Below are positions 54,411 through 64,000 of a DNA stretch of 64,000 nt, piece by piece (within the stretch, counting starts at the first letter, position 1; each line of letters opens with the position of its first letter). This DNA is from Maniola hyperantus (lineage: Eukaryota > Arthropoda > Insecta > Lepidoptera > Nymphalidae). The DNA lies in assembly GCF_902806685.2 (NCBI RefSeq), contig NC_048541.1, positions 4,275,465 through 4,339,464 of the forward strand, given 5' to 3'. Both the position numbers and the translations under genes were made by a program. The notes beneath the pieces are model-generated. The model did no database searches and was not told the DNA's origin. It saw only the letters and a program-made list of their open reading frames with translations.

Positions 54411-55425
54411 AATAGGCTAGTTGACACTTTTTTTAAGTAGGTCTTAAATGGTTAATATTTGTCCTATTAGATCAAAAAAATTAACACTATATTTTTTTGC
54501 GCCCTAAAAACCGTAAAACTTTAATTTAAAAATATATTTTTCATAGACAGGTGAAAACACTGTCGGCCATGTTTGGTCGATAGATTATCTGTGCTCTGAC
54601 GTCATGCATTTGTAAACAACAGCATAACCTACCAAAGTTTAATAAACATGACTTCTATACTAGTTTACATGAAAAATATAGCAATTATCGTTATTGTATC
54701 ATCCGAGAATGTAAAAACGCATCGATAAAGACCACAGGAAAGTTGTGGATTAGAGTGCCCAGTAAAATAAATATACGTAACACGCGAAGACTTGCTTAAA
54801 GGGATCCTATATCACTAACGACTGCAACCCAAATTTATTTTTGCAAAGATCACTTTGTTGTAAGTCTTACTTAATAACTTATTCAATTTATAAAGAGAAA
54901 ACGATAATTTTTTACGTTTACTATGAGTTTTTAGAAATATATAAAAACTAGCTTATGCTCGTGACTTCGCCCGCGTGGACTTCATAAATTTCAAACCCCC
55001 ATTTAACCCACTCAGGAGGTGGAATTTCAAAAAATCCTTTCCTAGTGGATACCTTCTCTTTACCTACAAAGAATACACCCACCAAATTTCATGTATCTAG
55101 AACCAGCCGTATAGATGTTTAGGCTGTGCGTTGATATATAAGTTAGTCAGGACTTGAAATTTTATATATATGGATACTACGTTAGTCAATAGGGATGACA
55201 TTTGTTTGTTTACATATTTAACACACGTCACATCATGGCTGACAGCGTTTTCTGAGTTTCAAATAGAAATAAAAACTGTATTTTTTTAAATTGGATTTAT
55301 ATATCCATCCTGCGTTTTTAATAATTGTTATTGATATATTTCGTTGTCTTAAGCAAAATACTATAATAAATAATCATTTATTGGACGAAATTAGTCAAGT
55401 TAGAAAATGAGTCAAGTAGCCTATT
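54411..55425. mobile_element. Long-TIR DNA element, likely P/THAP-type, parent of the 4493 palindrome
   Basis: The left 220 bp match the arm of the 4493-4936 palindrome (about 95 percent by eye). The right 230 bp are a diverged inverted copy ending GTCAAGTAGCCTATT. Between them a short frame (about 54692-54799) reads YCIIRECKNASIKTTGKLWI and then a stop. The C-x4-C start and spacing resemble the THAP zinc finger found in P-element transposases. A Helitron-like copy (54951-55178) is inserted before the right arm. The superfamily call is inference from that fragment. Confidence 0.6.
54951..55178 (-). mobile_element. Helitron-like second subtype inserted in the THAP-type element
   Basis: ACTAGCTTATGCTCGTGACT to TTAGTCAGGACTTGAAATTT. 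It lies between the THAP-like fragment and the right TIR of 54411-55425. Confidence 0.7.
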
Positions 55426-55754
55426 GTGTGATTCGTTAGGTAGGTTGTGACGAAAAATAACTGACCTGTAACATCAAAATATGAATTCGCCATAGCTTTT
55501 CTGCACATGTCATTTTACATAATGGTATGGTGTGATAAGGTTTCAGTTTGCACTTTGCATGCACGTACGTTCGCATCTTTCTCATTGCCGCTTTTCCAGG
55601 ACAGTCCACACTCAGGTCTTCAATCTGGAATTCTAAGTTTAAATCTCAGAACAAAAATTTTAAATAGCTCGCCCTTCATCTAAGAACCCGCCTTTAGAAA
55701 CCTTTCTCGATTAATTTTTTTTTTATTTCTACGGTTAAGTTTAAATAGAGATCT

Positions 55755-55885
55755 ACCGCCGTACTCATAGTCGCTAATCGTTACTTAAGATGGAGTTAAA
55801 ACGAGACAGATTTATGTGAGAGATATAGCTCTGTCTCGTTTTAACTAACCTTAAGCAACGATTAAGCGACTCTGAGTACGGCTGT
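55755..55885. mobile_element. Palindromic MITE, second copy of the 20512 family
   Basis: CGCCGTACTCATAGTCGCTA at the left and GCGACTCTGAGTACGGC at the right share all blocks with 20512-20632. Located about 320 bp upstream of the DMAC1-like start codon. Confidence 0.85.
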
Positions 55886-56204
55886 TAGCCTAAAAAGTTC
55901 ATATAAATTGAGTATATAACTATAATCTAAAATCACTATAATCTAAAAATTACAGCAAACAAGAAATAGAGAAAAAAAATATTCTTCTTTTTATTCAAAA
56001 AATTATATTTGTTTCTGAACGCAATATCCGAACATCGATGTTGATGACAGAACACTTTTGACAGTAATTATGACATTGGCAATTGAGTATTGACATATTT
56101 TGACTTCTTGATTCATTTGATTTGTGTGTTAACATTTTCTAACATTAATTTTTAAGACCGATAAAATCAATCCAAACTCCTATCAGGTACTGTGAAGTGC
56201 GAAA

Positions 56205-57185
56205 ATGCCAAAAGTTATAGAGAATAGGCCACGAGACTGCACAGCATGCAGAATAGTCGGCTCAATCGGTCTCGTCGGTATTGGCGCTTACCTTGCCAAT
56301 GCGGCCTGGAAAAACAAGACTTTGCCTGGGAAAATTGTTATATCTACGATCTCATTTGGTAATTCAACATTTTAAATACAACTCTGGCATAGCAGGCTAC
56401 TATAATAAAATCATAACATAACCTATTGTGTAATAATTTACAAACTACAGACTCAGTGGCAATGGCAAACTTCTTGAATACTCTGAAGTCGTGACGATTG
56501 ACGAGTAGCGTCGCACTAGTATTAAACAAGTATCACCTGGAGTAGAAACAGAGCATACAGTATACACGCTCGCACCGTGAGCTCTTGTGTATTTAATACG
56601 AGGTGGGGTAAAGGGCTTAGTGTTTATTGCACCGGCACAAACAAGAACTTCAGAGCATTCTAGAAGTTTGACATACTAGAACATACTATTAAAATAAGTA
56701 AGTACAAATTTCTGAAAGGCGGCACAATATTGGCGGTTCATGGGCAGCGGTAATTATGTACTTAACATCCGGTGACCCTGCTTGAGTAGCTCAATAAAAG
56801 CCTAAGCTCCTAAAATTCAGATATTTAGCTGCCATAAAAGAGTAATTGCTTTGTTAGTTAGCTAAAATTGGAGTCCAGACATATTATGATCTTATTGTAA
56901 AAATCAACCAATTAAAAAAATTATAATTTCAGGTTTGTAGAGCGTTGTCTCTGTCACTCATACCTATATGACGTTTTGTCGGTCTCAACAACAGAGACAT
57001 TGCTCTACAAATCTGTGATCTTCTAAAGGTTGATGTACATTATTTTCTGCCGCATACTGTAGTCTTAGCCACATGTGTGAAATAAATCTGCTTTAATGTT
57101 TTGTTTCTTTTCAGCATTCGTAACCCTGGGTGTCCAGAGATATAAAAACCAGTTTCCCTTCAATAGAAATGTTGAGAAGACATAA
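56205..57185 (+). CDS. DMAC1: DMAC1-like (DUF4536) complex I assembly protein, two exons
   Basis: The exons are 56205-56358 and 57115-57185, joined in phase 1 across a GT-AG intron (donor gtaatt, acceptor ttttcag), giving 74 residues and a TAA stop. The N-terminal part has DCTACRIVGSIGLVGIGAYL, a CxxCR pair followed by a Gly-rich transmembrane helix, as in DMAC1/TMEM261. A second hydrophobic segment follows (about residues 43-56). In mammals DMAC1 is a mitochondrial inner-membrane factor that helps build the distal membrane arm of complex I; the role here is inferred from the family. The protein is shorter than the human one, as expected without its Pro/Ala-rich N-terminus. The intron carries a palindromic MITE. 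The assignment rests on motif recognition only. Confidence 0.75.
56934..57062. mobile_element. Palindromic MITE, three-copy family (copy 3), in the DMAC1-like intron
   Basis: GTTTGTAGAGCGTTGTCTCT and GACGTTTTGTCGGTCTCAAC match the other copies. The left end is truncated. It makes up part of the single intron of the 56205-57185 gene. Confidence 0.8.
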
Positions 57186-57499
57186 AACAACTGATAATTG
57201 GGCCGATTCTCTAGTACACAATCTCTAAACTAAACTAAATTAACAGGTCTAAATCTAGTGCTTTCCTTTTCCGCAAGCAACATTATGAAAGGGATAGCAA
57301 TAGATTTAGACGTGATATTTTAGTTTAGTTTTGAGATTGTGTACAAAGGAATTAGCCACAATGTGTGAATATTATGTAAATATTTAAATTAGTGTAAGAA
57401 GTAAGAACAAAGTGATATTTAATTATTTAAAACTGAATAATAATAGATTATTATTAAATTATCTCTTTTATTATTTTGTACAGGTGTAATATTGAATTA

Positions 57500-58775
57500 A
57501 AGTATTAAACTACCTACATATTTCAATAAGATTGAGTTCAAGTAGCATAATGGTCGATTTTTAGCTATTGTTGCTTGGCAACACATTTGGATAGTCTGGA
57601 GCAATCTCGAGCAATTATTTCACTACACTGCTGAAATTTTCAGGTAGGTATTGCAGTAAATTGCTTCATGTTGTTGTGACGACATAATTGACAAAATTGC
57701 CTGGAGTTATGGAATTTCAGTTGCCCATATAAGCTTACCTTAAGATTGGTGCTGGCAAGGACCCTAAAAATCTGTCTGCGTTGGTCTGCCTTTCCTTTTT
57801 GAGGTTGGTTAAAATTAGCGACATCTTTAATTCTAACGACAAATTACGTCATAAAATAAATTGTGCTTGTACTTGTTATCGCAGCTCTCAGTTCTGTCAC
57901 AATAATACCTGCTAATACGAGAATTATCCGGTAGATGGCGTTGTAAAAAAAGCTCTAGCAGCGATGAAGCAGGAGTGACGGGGTGCGACTTCCAAGTTCC
58001 AAGTAGAGATAATCATATCCATATCACTGAAGTTCCTATATGTTCTACCTCCAACCACCCAAGCGCAATGACAACGACAAAGCTGTCTCGCGTTTTATCA
58101 CCGATAATAATATACCTAGTATGGCACAAGTTTTTCTCCACAAAATAAGTACCTACCTACCTCTGATCCGACAAAGCATTGCAAAAGCCATGGGAGATAA
58201 ATGTTGCCATTGAATAATTAATTTATCAGGGCACTGTATCTGCTCATAATAATTGTGCTCGGTCTGCAATAACCGATAACAGACGTGCCCCTGCGAGGTA
58301 CCCTTCCTTTTGAGGTATGGAACCCTAAAAAATTACGCAGGACAATATTTTTTTAGCGAACATGTTCTACATAGATATTGGGTAGGTGCTTATATACGTC
58401 ATAGGCAATTACGAACCGCCTGTGGCCTGCGTGGCCTCCTTACTAAGGCAGAAAAGTCTCCATTATACCTAGGTAGGTACCAAAACTTCTTAAGACTTGT
58501 TCATTCGTTAGATATTTACTTACCTAACTACGGTCGAGCCTTCAAATTGTTTTATGTTCCAAATATTTGTGCCCTAAATAATATTTTTGCTAGACGTGTT
58601 CCATATTTCTGGTAATCGTCTTTTCGGTTACTACCTTCCTTCTTATATTTTCTTCTTTTTGACCAACGACGCAAACGTATTGGAACCTTTGTCTGCGGAT
58701 CTGTGTGCTGATCGTAGAATCGTAGCTCTCAAACGGGATGCCGTTCGTATTCAAAGGCGGTGATTCTAATTATTT
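57500..58775. other. No gene seen downstream of the DMAC1-like gene
   Basis: A short GGTTCC repeat end occurs near 58300-58330. A frame at 58310-58615 begins inside that repeat and looks like chance. Confidence 0.5.
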
Positions 58776-58779
58776 CCCA

Positions 58780-58860
58780 CTAGCTTATACTCGCGACTTC
58801 ATCCGCGTGGACTATACAAATTTCGAACCCCTATTTTACCCCCTCAGGGATTGAATTCCT
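58780..58860 (-). mobile_element. Helitron-like second subtype, 3' fragment
   Basis: ACTAGCTTATACTCGCGACT, TCATCCGCGTGGACTATAC and TTTTACCCCCTCAGGGATTG. Confidence 0.65.
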
Positions 58861-59034
58861 TACTTACCTTACTAGCCAATGTCTCTGTGTGTCAAACTAG
58901 TCTTTTTTCTAACATGATGCGAGCTTTCCAATTTTCTGCATAGGTCTTCATGCATGCAATCCATCCATCTTTTCCTAAGTCTTCCTATTAGTCTTTTTTT
59001 TGTGGTGTCCATTTTTATTTATTTAATTTTAATT

Positions 59035-59135
59035 TCTCTGGTGCTGCAAATGCTCATGGGCGGCGGTAATCACTTAACATCAGGTAACCCGCCTGCTCGT
59101 TTGCTCGCTATATCTATTTAAAAAAAAAAAAAAAC
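59035..59135 (+). mobile_element. Short 3' fragment of the same LINE family as 43889-44690
   Basis: It begins GGTGCTGCAAATG, contains GGGCGGCGGTAATCACTTAA and GCTCGCTATATCTATT, and ends in an A run at 59120-59134. It is a dead-on-arrival copy of about 100 bp. Confidence 0.8.
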
Positions 59136-59278
59136 ATCATTAACTCCTCTATTAGGTGACATCATCCTCTCTATACGTTATATACCCCATAGACCGCAGA
59201 CTTTGGGTTTTATTCTAGGTATAATTTAATCAACTTTGAGTTTCACGTCAGTATCCATACTTCAAGACTAATCACCAC

Positions 59279-59487
59279 CCCTATTATCACTATCCCTATT
59301 ATAAATGTGAAAGTGTGTTTGTTTGTTGGTTTGTCCTTCAATCACGTCGCAACGGAGCAACAGTTCGACATGATTTGTTTGCATGGGTACAGTTTAAGAC
59401 CTGGAGAATGACATGCTACTTTTTATCCCGAAAAAGCAAAGAGATTCCCGGAATTTTTAAAAACCTAAAGTCGCGGGCATCAGCTAG
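59279..59487 (+). mobile_element. Helitron-like copy
   Basis: CTATTATCACTATCCCTATT, ATAAATGTGAAAGTGTG, and AGTCGCGGGCATCAGCTAG at the 3' end. Confidence 0.72.
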
Positions 59488-60179
59488 AACCTTCTTTATA
59501 AAACAGAAGCTCTGGCTGAAAGCCTTTTAATCAAAAACCAAGATCTTTCATCAGATACGAATAGCGGCAATGAAATTAGTCCATTCAAATGAGTGCTAGG
59601 GCATAATATAGCCTTTATAGCCACTTAACTACAGACTAAACAACACTGAATGATGTTATCCCAAATCCATACCAATATTATAAAGAGGTAAAGTTTTAAG
59701 TTTGTAGGAAGTAATCTCTGGAACTAATAAACTATTTTTGAAAAAAAAATCACCTGTAGAAAACTACATTATTTCTTAGTGACATACGCTATGTAGGTAG
59801 GTACCTGCCTATTTTATTTCATCTCATCCATCAATTTAAAAAAAAAATTAGAGATCCCTACGAAAATTGTAACAAGCTACCCGTACGAGCAAGCAGGGGC
59901 CAGTCGCTATTTATATAGGTACAACCTTACCTGAGGGGGTAAAACAGGGGTTTGAAATTTGTGTCTTCAACGAATTATGTATGTAGTTATAGGTAGTTAA
60001 TAATACCAATTACACACGTAATGTAAAATTTATATTATGTATGGTTTGGGTAAAAGCCTCTTCCAAGGATTTCCACATATCTCATAGCTGAGGCTAACCA
60101 TCTTCGACTCGCCAACACGAGTTCGTCGCAATAAAGTCAACACCGCGATTCGCGACACAGATCACGATTTCATGTAAAC

Positions 60180-60330
60180 AAGTCTAATGATAAGAGAACG
60201 CCGCGTCGAACAGTCGTGCGCGCCCGCCCGCCCAACCCGCGTGTCTCTTGGACGTTCGACAACGTTATTCCGTATCACCAGGCAACGAACTCGCTCAGCA
60301 GGACGTCACTATTAATGGGTACGTAGTATT
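60180..60330 (+). promoter_or_regulatory. GC-rich, CpG-rich stretch upstream of the membrane-protein exon
   Basis: A locally GC-rich segment with several CpGs and a GCCCGCCCGCCC tract stands out in AT-rich surroundings about 500 bp upstream of the 60724 exon, on a stretch with no recognised transposon. It is a candidate promoter or 5' UTR exon, by inference only. Confidence 0.3.
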
Positions 60331-60723
60331 TTCCACAACAAAACGGCTTTTCGTAGCGTTTTCAGCTACCATATGGCAGCATTTTCATATACAGAAACCA
60401 AACTCTACCTACTTAAGTACATAGCCGTACAACTTGGAGTAGGTAACTTTGATTGCAGTTTAAAGCTGTAATGTGATTGGACTTCTAAGAGCTTTTCGCG
60501 TCAGTGGATTTATAACTGTTTAAATTATTCTGCAATCTGCATAATGAAATGACGGGACTGGGCGGATTTTTTTGCGCAATTCACTGTTTTTCCACCTATT
60601 TTTATGTAATTCGTCTTACTAAAGTTTTAATGAAGTGGAAGAAGTACGTATAAAACCACGCAATTTGTCAGGCGAAGCCGGATCGATGTTACATTATTCT
60701 GTAACTAATTTCGTTATCAACAG

Positions 60724-61058
60724 ATAAGCTGTGGGCAGAGCGGAGTCAGGCGAGTGGGGTACATTGGGAGGGCCGCAAAAAAGGGAGTATGGAGCATTAT
60801 TGGAAAAATTGGCACGCTGGATCAACTCCCAAGACTTTCAATGGGGAAATCCTGCCTGCCCAAAGACAGGTCTTAATGTCCCAAGCCCGTACGGGAACAA
60901 ATCACGCGTGGGCAGAGAACAACAATGCCTGGAGCGCGGCTTTAGGAGCTATGGGAGGCGCTGGAACAGTCTTGATCATAGCAGCTTTGTTGTTTATGTT
61001 CAAGAGGCCAAAGAAGATGGAGCCTCCACTTCTTGCGCCGATGGACGTAGGACAAAAT
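60724..61058 (+). CDS. First coding exon of an unrecognised single-pass membrane protein
   Basis: An open frame from ATG at 60789 runs 90 codons to a clear donor (AAT then gtaagttttt), phase 0. The product begins MEHYWKNWHAGSTPKTF, continues as a hydrophilic segment, has one hydrophobic helix at about residues 51-71 (SAALGAMGGAGTVLIIAALL), then a basic stop-transfer (FKRPKKMEPP). TTATCAACAG just upstream could be an acceptor, making 60724-60788 5' UTR. A GC-rich stretch at about 60200-60330 may hold the promoter. I do not recognise the family and could not identify the next exon before the window ends, so the C-terminus is missing. A LINE 3' fragment lies immediately inside the following intron. 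Confidence 0.5.
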
Positions 61059-61079
61059 GTAAGTTTTTAATACTTAATT

Positions 61080-61262
61080 CTAAGTCAAAGTCAAAGTCAA
61101 ATGATTTATTCAAAATAGGTAATAATTTACGCTTATTGATGGTCTGGTATGGTGTTAGATTTGTAAGATATAGTGGTGATAATTATAACGCAAACTTAAA
61201 ACTAAAGCTACGAGGGTTCCAAACGCGCCCAGGTCTGAGAAGAGCCCACAACAAACTCTATT
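61080..61262 (-). mobile_element. LINE 3' tail fragment with TCAAAG repeats
   Basis: On the plus strand it begins AAGTCAAAGTCAAAGTCAAA, the reverse of a (TTTGAC)n tail, and runs to AGAAGAGCCCACAAC. It shares GCTACGAGGGTTCCAAACGC with 23390-23415. It sits directly inside the intron after the 61058 donor. Confidence 0.6.
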
Positions 61263-61495
61263 TTTGACTTATTGCTCAACTTCTACCTAGGTACCTATTA
61301 ATAATTTTAAGGTAATATATTTACTTTACCTATAGTTAGGACTTTTTTTGATATCCAACGTTGCTCTTTTGTATGTTTGGTAAACCTTACTTTGGATGCG
61401 AATTTGTATCGTGCGTAAACGTATTTGAGGGCGCACACTGAATATCTAGGTACGTTTTTTTTTCGTCAAATTGGCAGTGTCATCGTTTTTTTAAA

Positions 61496-61620
61496 TAAAA
61501 ATGATGAGCAAACGTGCAGGCGAGGTCACCTGAAGTTAAGTGATTACCGCCGCCCATGAACATTTGCAGTGCCAGAGGAACCACCAATGCGTTGTCAGGC
61601 TTTCAGGAATTTGTTTTGTT
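61496..61620 (-). mobile_element. Short 3' fragment of the same LINE family, no tail
   Basis: The plus strand shows GCAGGCGAGGTCACCTGAAG, TTAAGTGATTACCGCCGCCC and CCAATGCGTTG, as in the 3' part of the element at 43889-44690. It lies downstream of the 60724 exon. Confidence 0.75.
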
Positions 61621-62084
61621 TTCGTTTTTGTGATTTCCTCTCAGGTGCGTAATGAATAATCTGAATCTTCAAGATATTTTGTTTCTTTGTTCTCATCTTA
61701 ATCCCACTTTGATGCCACAAACATTTGTGTCCGTAAACCAAGTTAATTAATTTATCTACATATAAATAACCCGAACTTTTCGGAATGGTCCCATAGAAGG
61801 CCTGAATTATTCGTGCGTGTTCGTAGTTCGTACGTGTTCGCACGATTCAAATTCATACGAAAACGAATCTAAAGTGCGGTCGGCCTTAGGATTCTAATGG
61901 AAGAAAGTACCTAGGTACAAGGTACAAAACTTAATATTTTAGTAAATCATATTAAATATTTATACTTGTAGACTTACCTTTTCATCTCTTGCGGATTGCG
62001 ATCTGGCTCTGACTAAAAGCCCTTTTCTGGAATAAAGATTCATTTATTAATGCTGAACCGACGTTTGTAAAATGTCATACTTCA

Positions 62085-62455
62085 TCATGATCAAACCATA
62101 ACCGAGTCACTAGCACAGAGCTCGGGTCTCCTCTCAGAGTGAGAAGGGTTTTGGCTATAGTCTACCACGCTGGCCATGTCCGGATTGGTAGAAAACATCA
62201 TCACACGAGTAGATATAGGTCTACTCGTGTGACATCATGCTTACAAGCGTACAATTTTGAAGTAATAAATTCTACGACACTTCTTCTCATCGTCATCAAC
62301 CTATTACCAATCCCCTCAGAATGAGAGTGGTTTAGGCCATAGTCTAGCACGCTGGCCAAATGCAGATTCACACCCCCTTTTTGAGAACATTATGGAGAAC
62401 TCTCAGTCTGAGGCAAGCAGACTTCCTCACGATGTTTTCCTTCACCGTATATGTA
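62085..62455 (-). mobile_element. tRNA-derived SINE, two partial copies in a row
   Basis: 62090-62200 and 62290-62455 each show the TCAGAGTGAGAAGGGTTT / TAGTCTACCACGCTGGCC block; the second also has CTCACGATGTTTTCCTTCAC. The heads are missing. Confidence 0.7.
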
Positions 62456-62811
62456 AAAAAATGTATATGGTAAAAAATATATTTGCGAAAATATTTTTTT
62501 ACCTGGTAGTGGTAGTGTCTTGATATACTTAAATCATAAGATAACAGTCCTACATAAAATAAACAAACTCATTTCATTTCGCCGTTCTTCGTAAGCGTAA
62601 CGCCGTTATTATTTTTAGTTTTGCGAAACTCATAGAAGTCCTACAAGAGCCAAAAACAATAAAAGACAATTGCCTATATAAATATCTACGTTCTTATTAC
62701 CCACAAGGCGGCATTCGGACACAATCTTATTATCAAATAGTTACACGGTACGGCGAAGACCCCTGAGGACTGACAACGTGTAGAAACTACACAAGCCGAC
62801 GAAGTTTTTTG

Positions 62812-62890
62812 ACGACCTCCCTGGCTCATTGGTGAGCATTGTGGTCTTATGGGTGGTCCCAAGTTCGATCCGCAGCTGAGTCAATTTGGA
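62812..62890 (+). mobile_element. Head fragment of the second SINE family
   Basis: CGACCTCCCTGGCTCATTGG, TGAGCATTGTGGTC and AAGTTCGATCC resemble the A and B boxes of 51392-51340 on the opposite strand. Confidence 0.6.
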
Positions 62891-62997
62891 AATTTATAGG
62901 CATTATACTCAGGTTGTGACGTTTTGGTCGTGGATAGTATATATCGGTACAGCTTTCCCGTACCGTCAAACGATTTCCGGTACGATGCCGCGTTGAA

Positions 62998-63348
62998 ACA
63001 CATAAACCCGGCCAAGAGCGAGTCAGATCACGCACCGAGGGTTCCGTACTCGGGTTCAATTTGCACAATAAATCGAAAACTATTATGCACAAAAATAAAT
63101 AAAAATCTGTTTTAAAATGTACAAATAAAGCCCTTTCATATGATATCCCACTTGGTATAGTTACCGAGCGGATTTTTCCCCTTACGTCTGCCATAAGACC
63201 TACCTAGCTGCCAAATTTTATGATTCTAGGTCAACGGGACCAGACCTACCAACCCTATAGATTTCTTGACAGACACGACTCACAGACAGACAACGAAGTG
63301 ATCCTATAAGGGTTCCTTTTTTCCTTTTGAGGTACGGAACCCTAAAAA
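62998..63348 (-). repeat. TTAGGGTTCCGT repeat, minus strand, short internal deletion
   Basis: CCCGGCCAAGAGCGAGTCAG to TTTGAGGTACGGAACCCTAA. About 80 bp in the middle are missing after TGGTATAGTTACC. Confidence 0.8.
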
Positions 63349-63559
63349 GCAATGTAGATTGCAGAAGTCTGTGTTCATACCTCCACGATTTAGGTCTAAA
63401 TTAACAAACCCTGACTTGTGCTACCTTATACAATTTTGCTTTTGTTTTCGTTCCGTAACTGACCGCTCTGATAGGTATACCTAGATACCTACAACTGGCT
63501 TTTAGTAGGTAAATTGAATAAACCAGGATCTAACTCAGTTAACCCCGGATAACGTGGCA

Positions 63560-63625
63560 AATCACTACCCATATTATAAATGTGAAAGTGTGTTTGTTTG
63601 TTGGTTTATTGGTTTATGGGTTATA
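63560..63625 (+). mobile_element. 5' end of a Helitron-like copy
   Basis: AAATCACTACCCATATTATA then AATGTGAAAGTGTGTTTGTT, followed by unrelated sequence. Confidence 0.6.
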
Positions 63626-64000
63626 CATACATTCAAATAACTGATACATACTAATAAAACCCATGTGTAAAACACAGTTCTTTAATTTTTGTAGGCGAGT
63701 GTTCAACCGTTTAAAACGATTTATTTGGGGTTTATAACGACAACATTTTATTTAAAACGCTTTAAATCGGTTGTTTTACATCTATATACGGATCCCTAAA
63801 ACAGTGAGGTCTAACTCGCACTTGGCTGATTTTTATTTGAAGTCTGTTAAAAAGTTTTATCTACATACTTACCTAATGTTAAGAACTTAAAAAACAAGTT
63901 ACAAACTGACATCATTTTAATGAGCGGTTAGTTGGTTGTCCATAAATTTTCTGTGCGTGGAAATTGACATAATCTAGGTAGGTATACATCGCCGCAAGCT

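Noticed and set aside
58310..58615. 101-residue plus-strand frame
   Set aside because: It starts inside a repeat end and contains GGTAGGTACC-type repeats; no conserved motif.

Overview
The window is nuclear DNA of an insect, almost certainly a moth or butterfly (Lepidoptera). The signs are AT-rich non-coding DNA, genes split into small exons by GT-AG introns, and a very dense load of short repeats of types familiar from Lepidoptera: Helitron-like elements ending in CTAGT, tRNA-derived SINEs, palindromic MITEs, and 5'-truncated LINEs with A-rich or simple-repeat tails. There is no bacterial-type gene organisation.

Three host genes can be supported. (1) A complete minus-strand dipeptidyl peptidase IV-like gene (serine peptidase family S9B) runs from its start codon at 30580 to its stop at 7279. 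I resolved 17 coding exons with GT-AG junctions and consistent phase, giving 829 residues: a type II membrane anchor, a Thr/Pro-rich stalk, a beta-propeller with the double-Glu motif, and an alpha/beta hydrolase domain with an intact Ser/Asp/His triad. (2) A small two-exon plus-strand gene at 56205-57185 encodes a 74-residue DMAC1-like (DUF4536) protein, expected in mitochondrial complex I assembly. (3) At 60724-61058 there is the first coding exon of a plus-strand gene for an unrecognised single-pass membrane protein; its later exons are not identified.

Layout: 1-7200 holds intergenic DNA and repeats, including a perfect 221-bp inverted repeat at 4493-4936. 7279-30602 is the DPP4-like gene, whose introns carry MITEs, SINEs, Helitron-like copies, LINE fragments and partial tandem copies of the gene's own exons 6, 13 and 14. 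Its largest intron contains an L1/RTE-type ORF1 element followed by an R4/Dong-like LINE fragment. 31732-37105 is a Jockey-type LINE on the minus strand, split by a 2.7-kb PIF/Harbinger-like DNA transposon (32566-35262). That transposon carries a transposase gene and an antisense MADF-type gene whose exons lie inside each other's introns. 37-56 kb is a gene-poor graveyard of LINE, SINE, Helitron-like and MITE copies. 56-64 kb holds the two plus-strand genes.

The points most worth a second look are the four extra phase-0 copies of DPP4-like exon 6 with 65-nt introns derived from a transposon tail, the interlocked antisense genes of the Harbinger-like element, and the perfect palindrome together with its apparent THAP-containing parent at 54411-55425. 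Splice sites were read by eye; no transcript evidence or database search was available.
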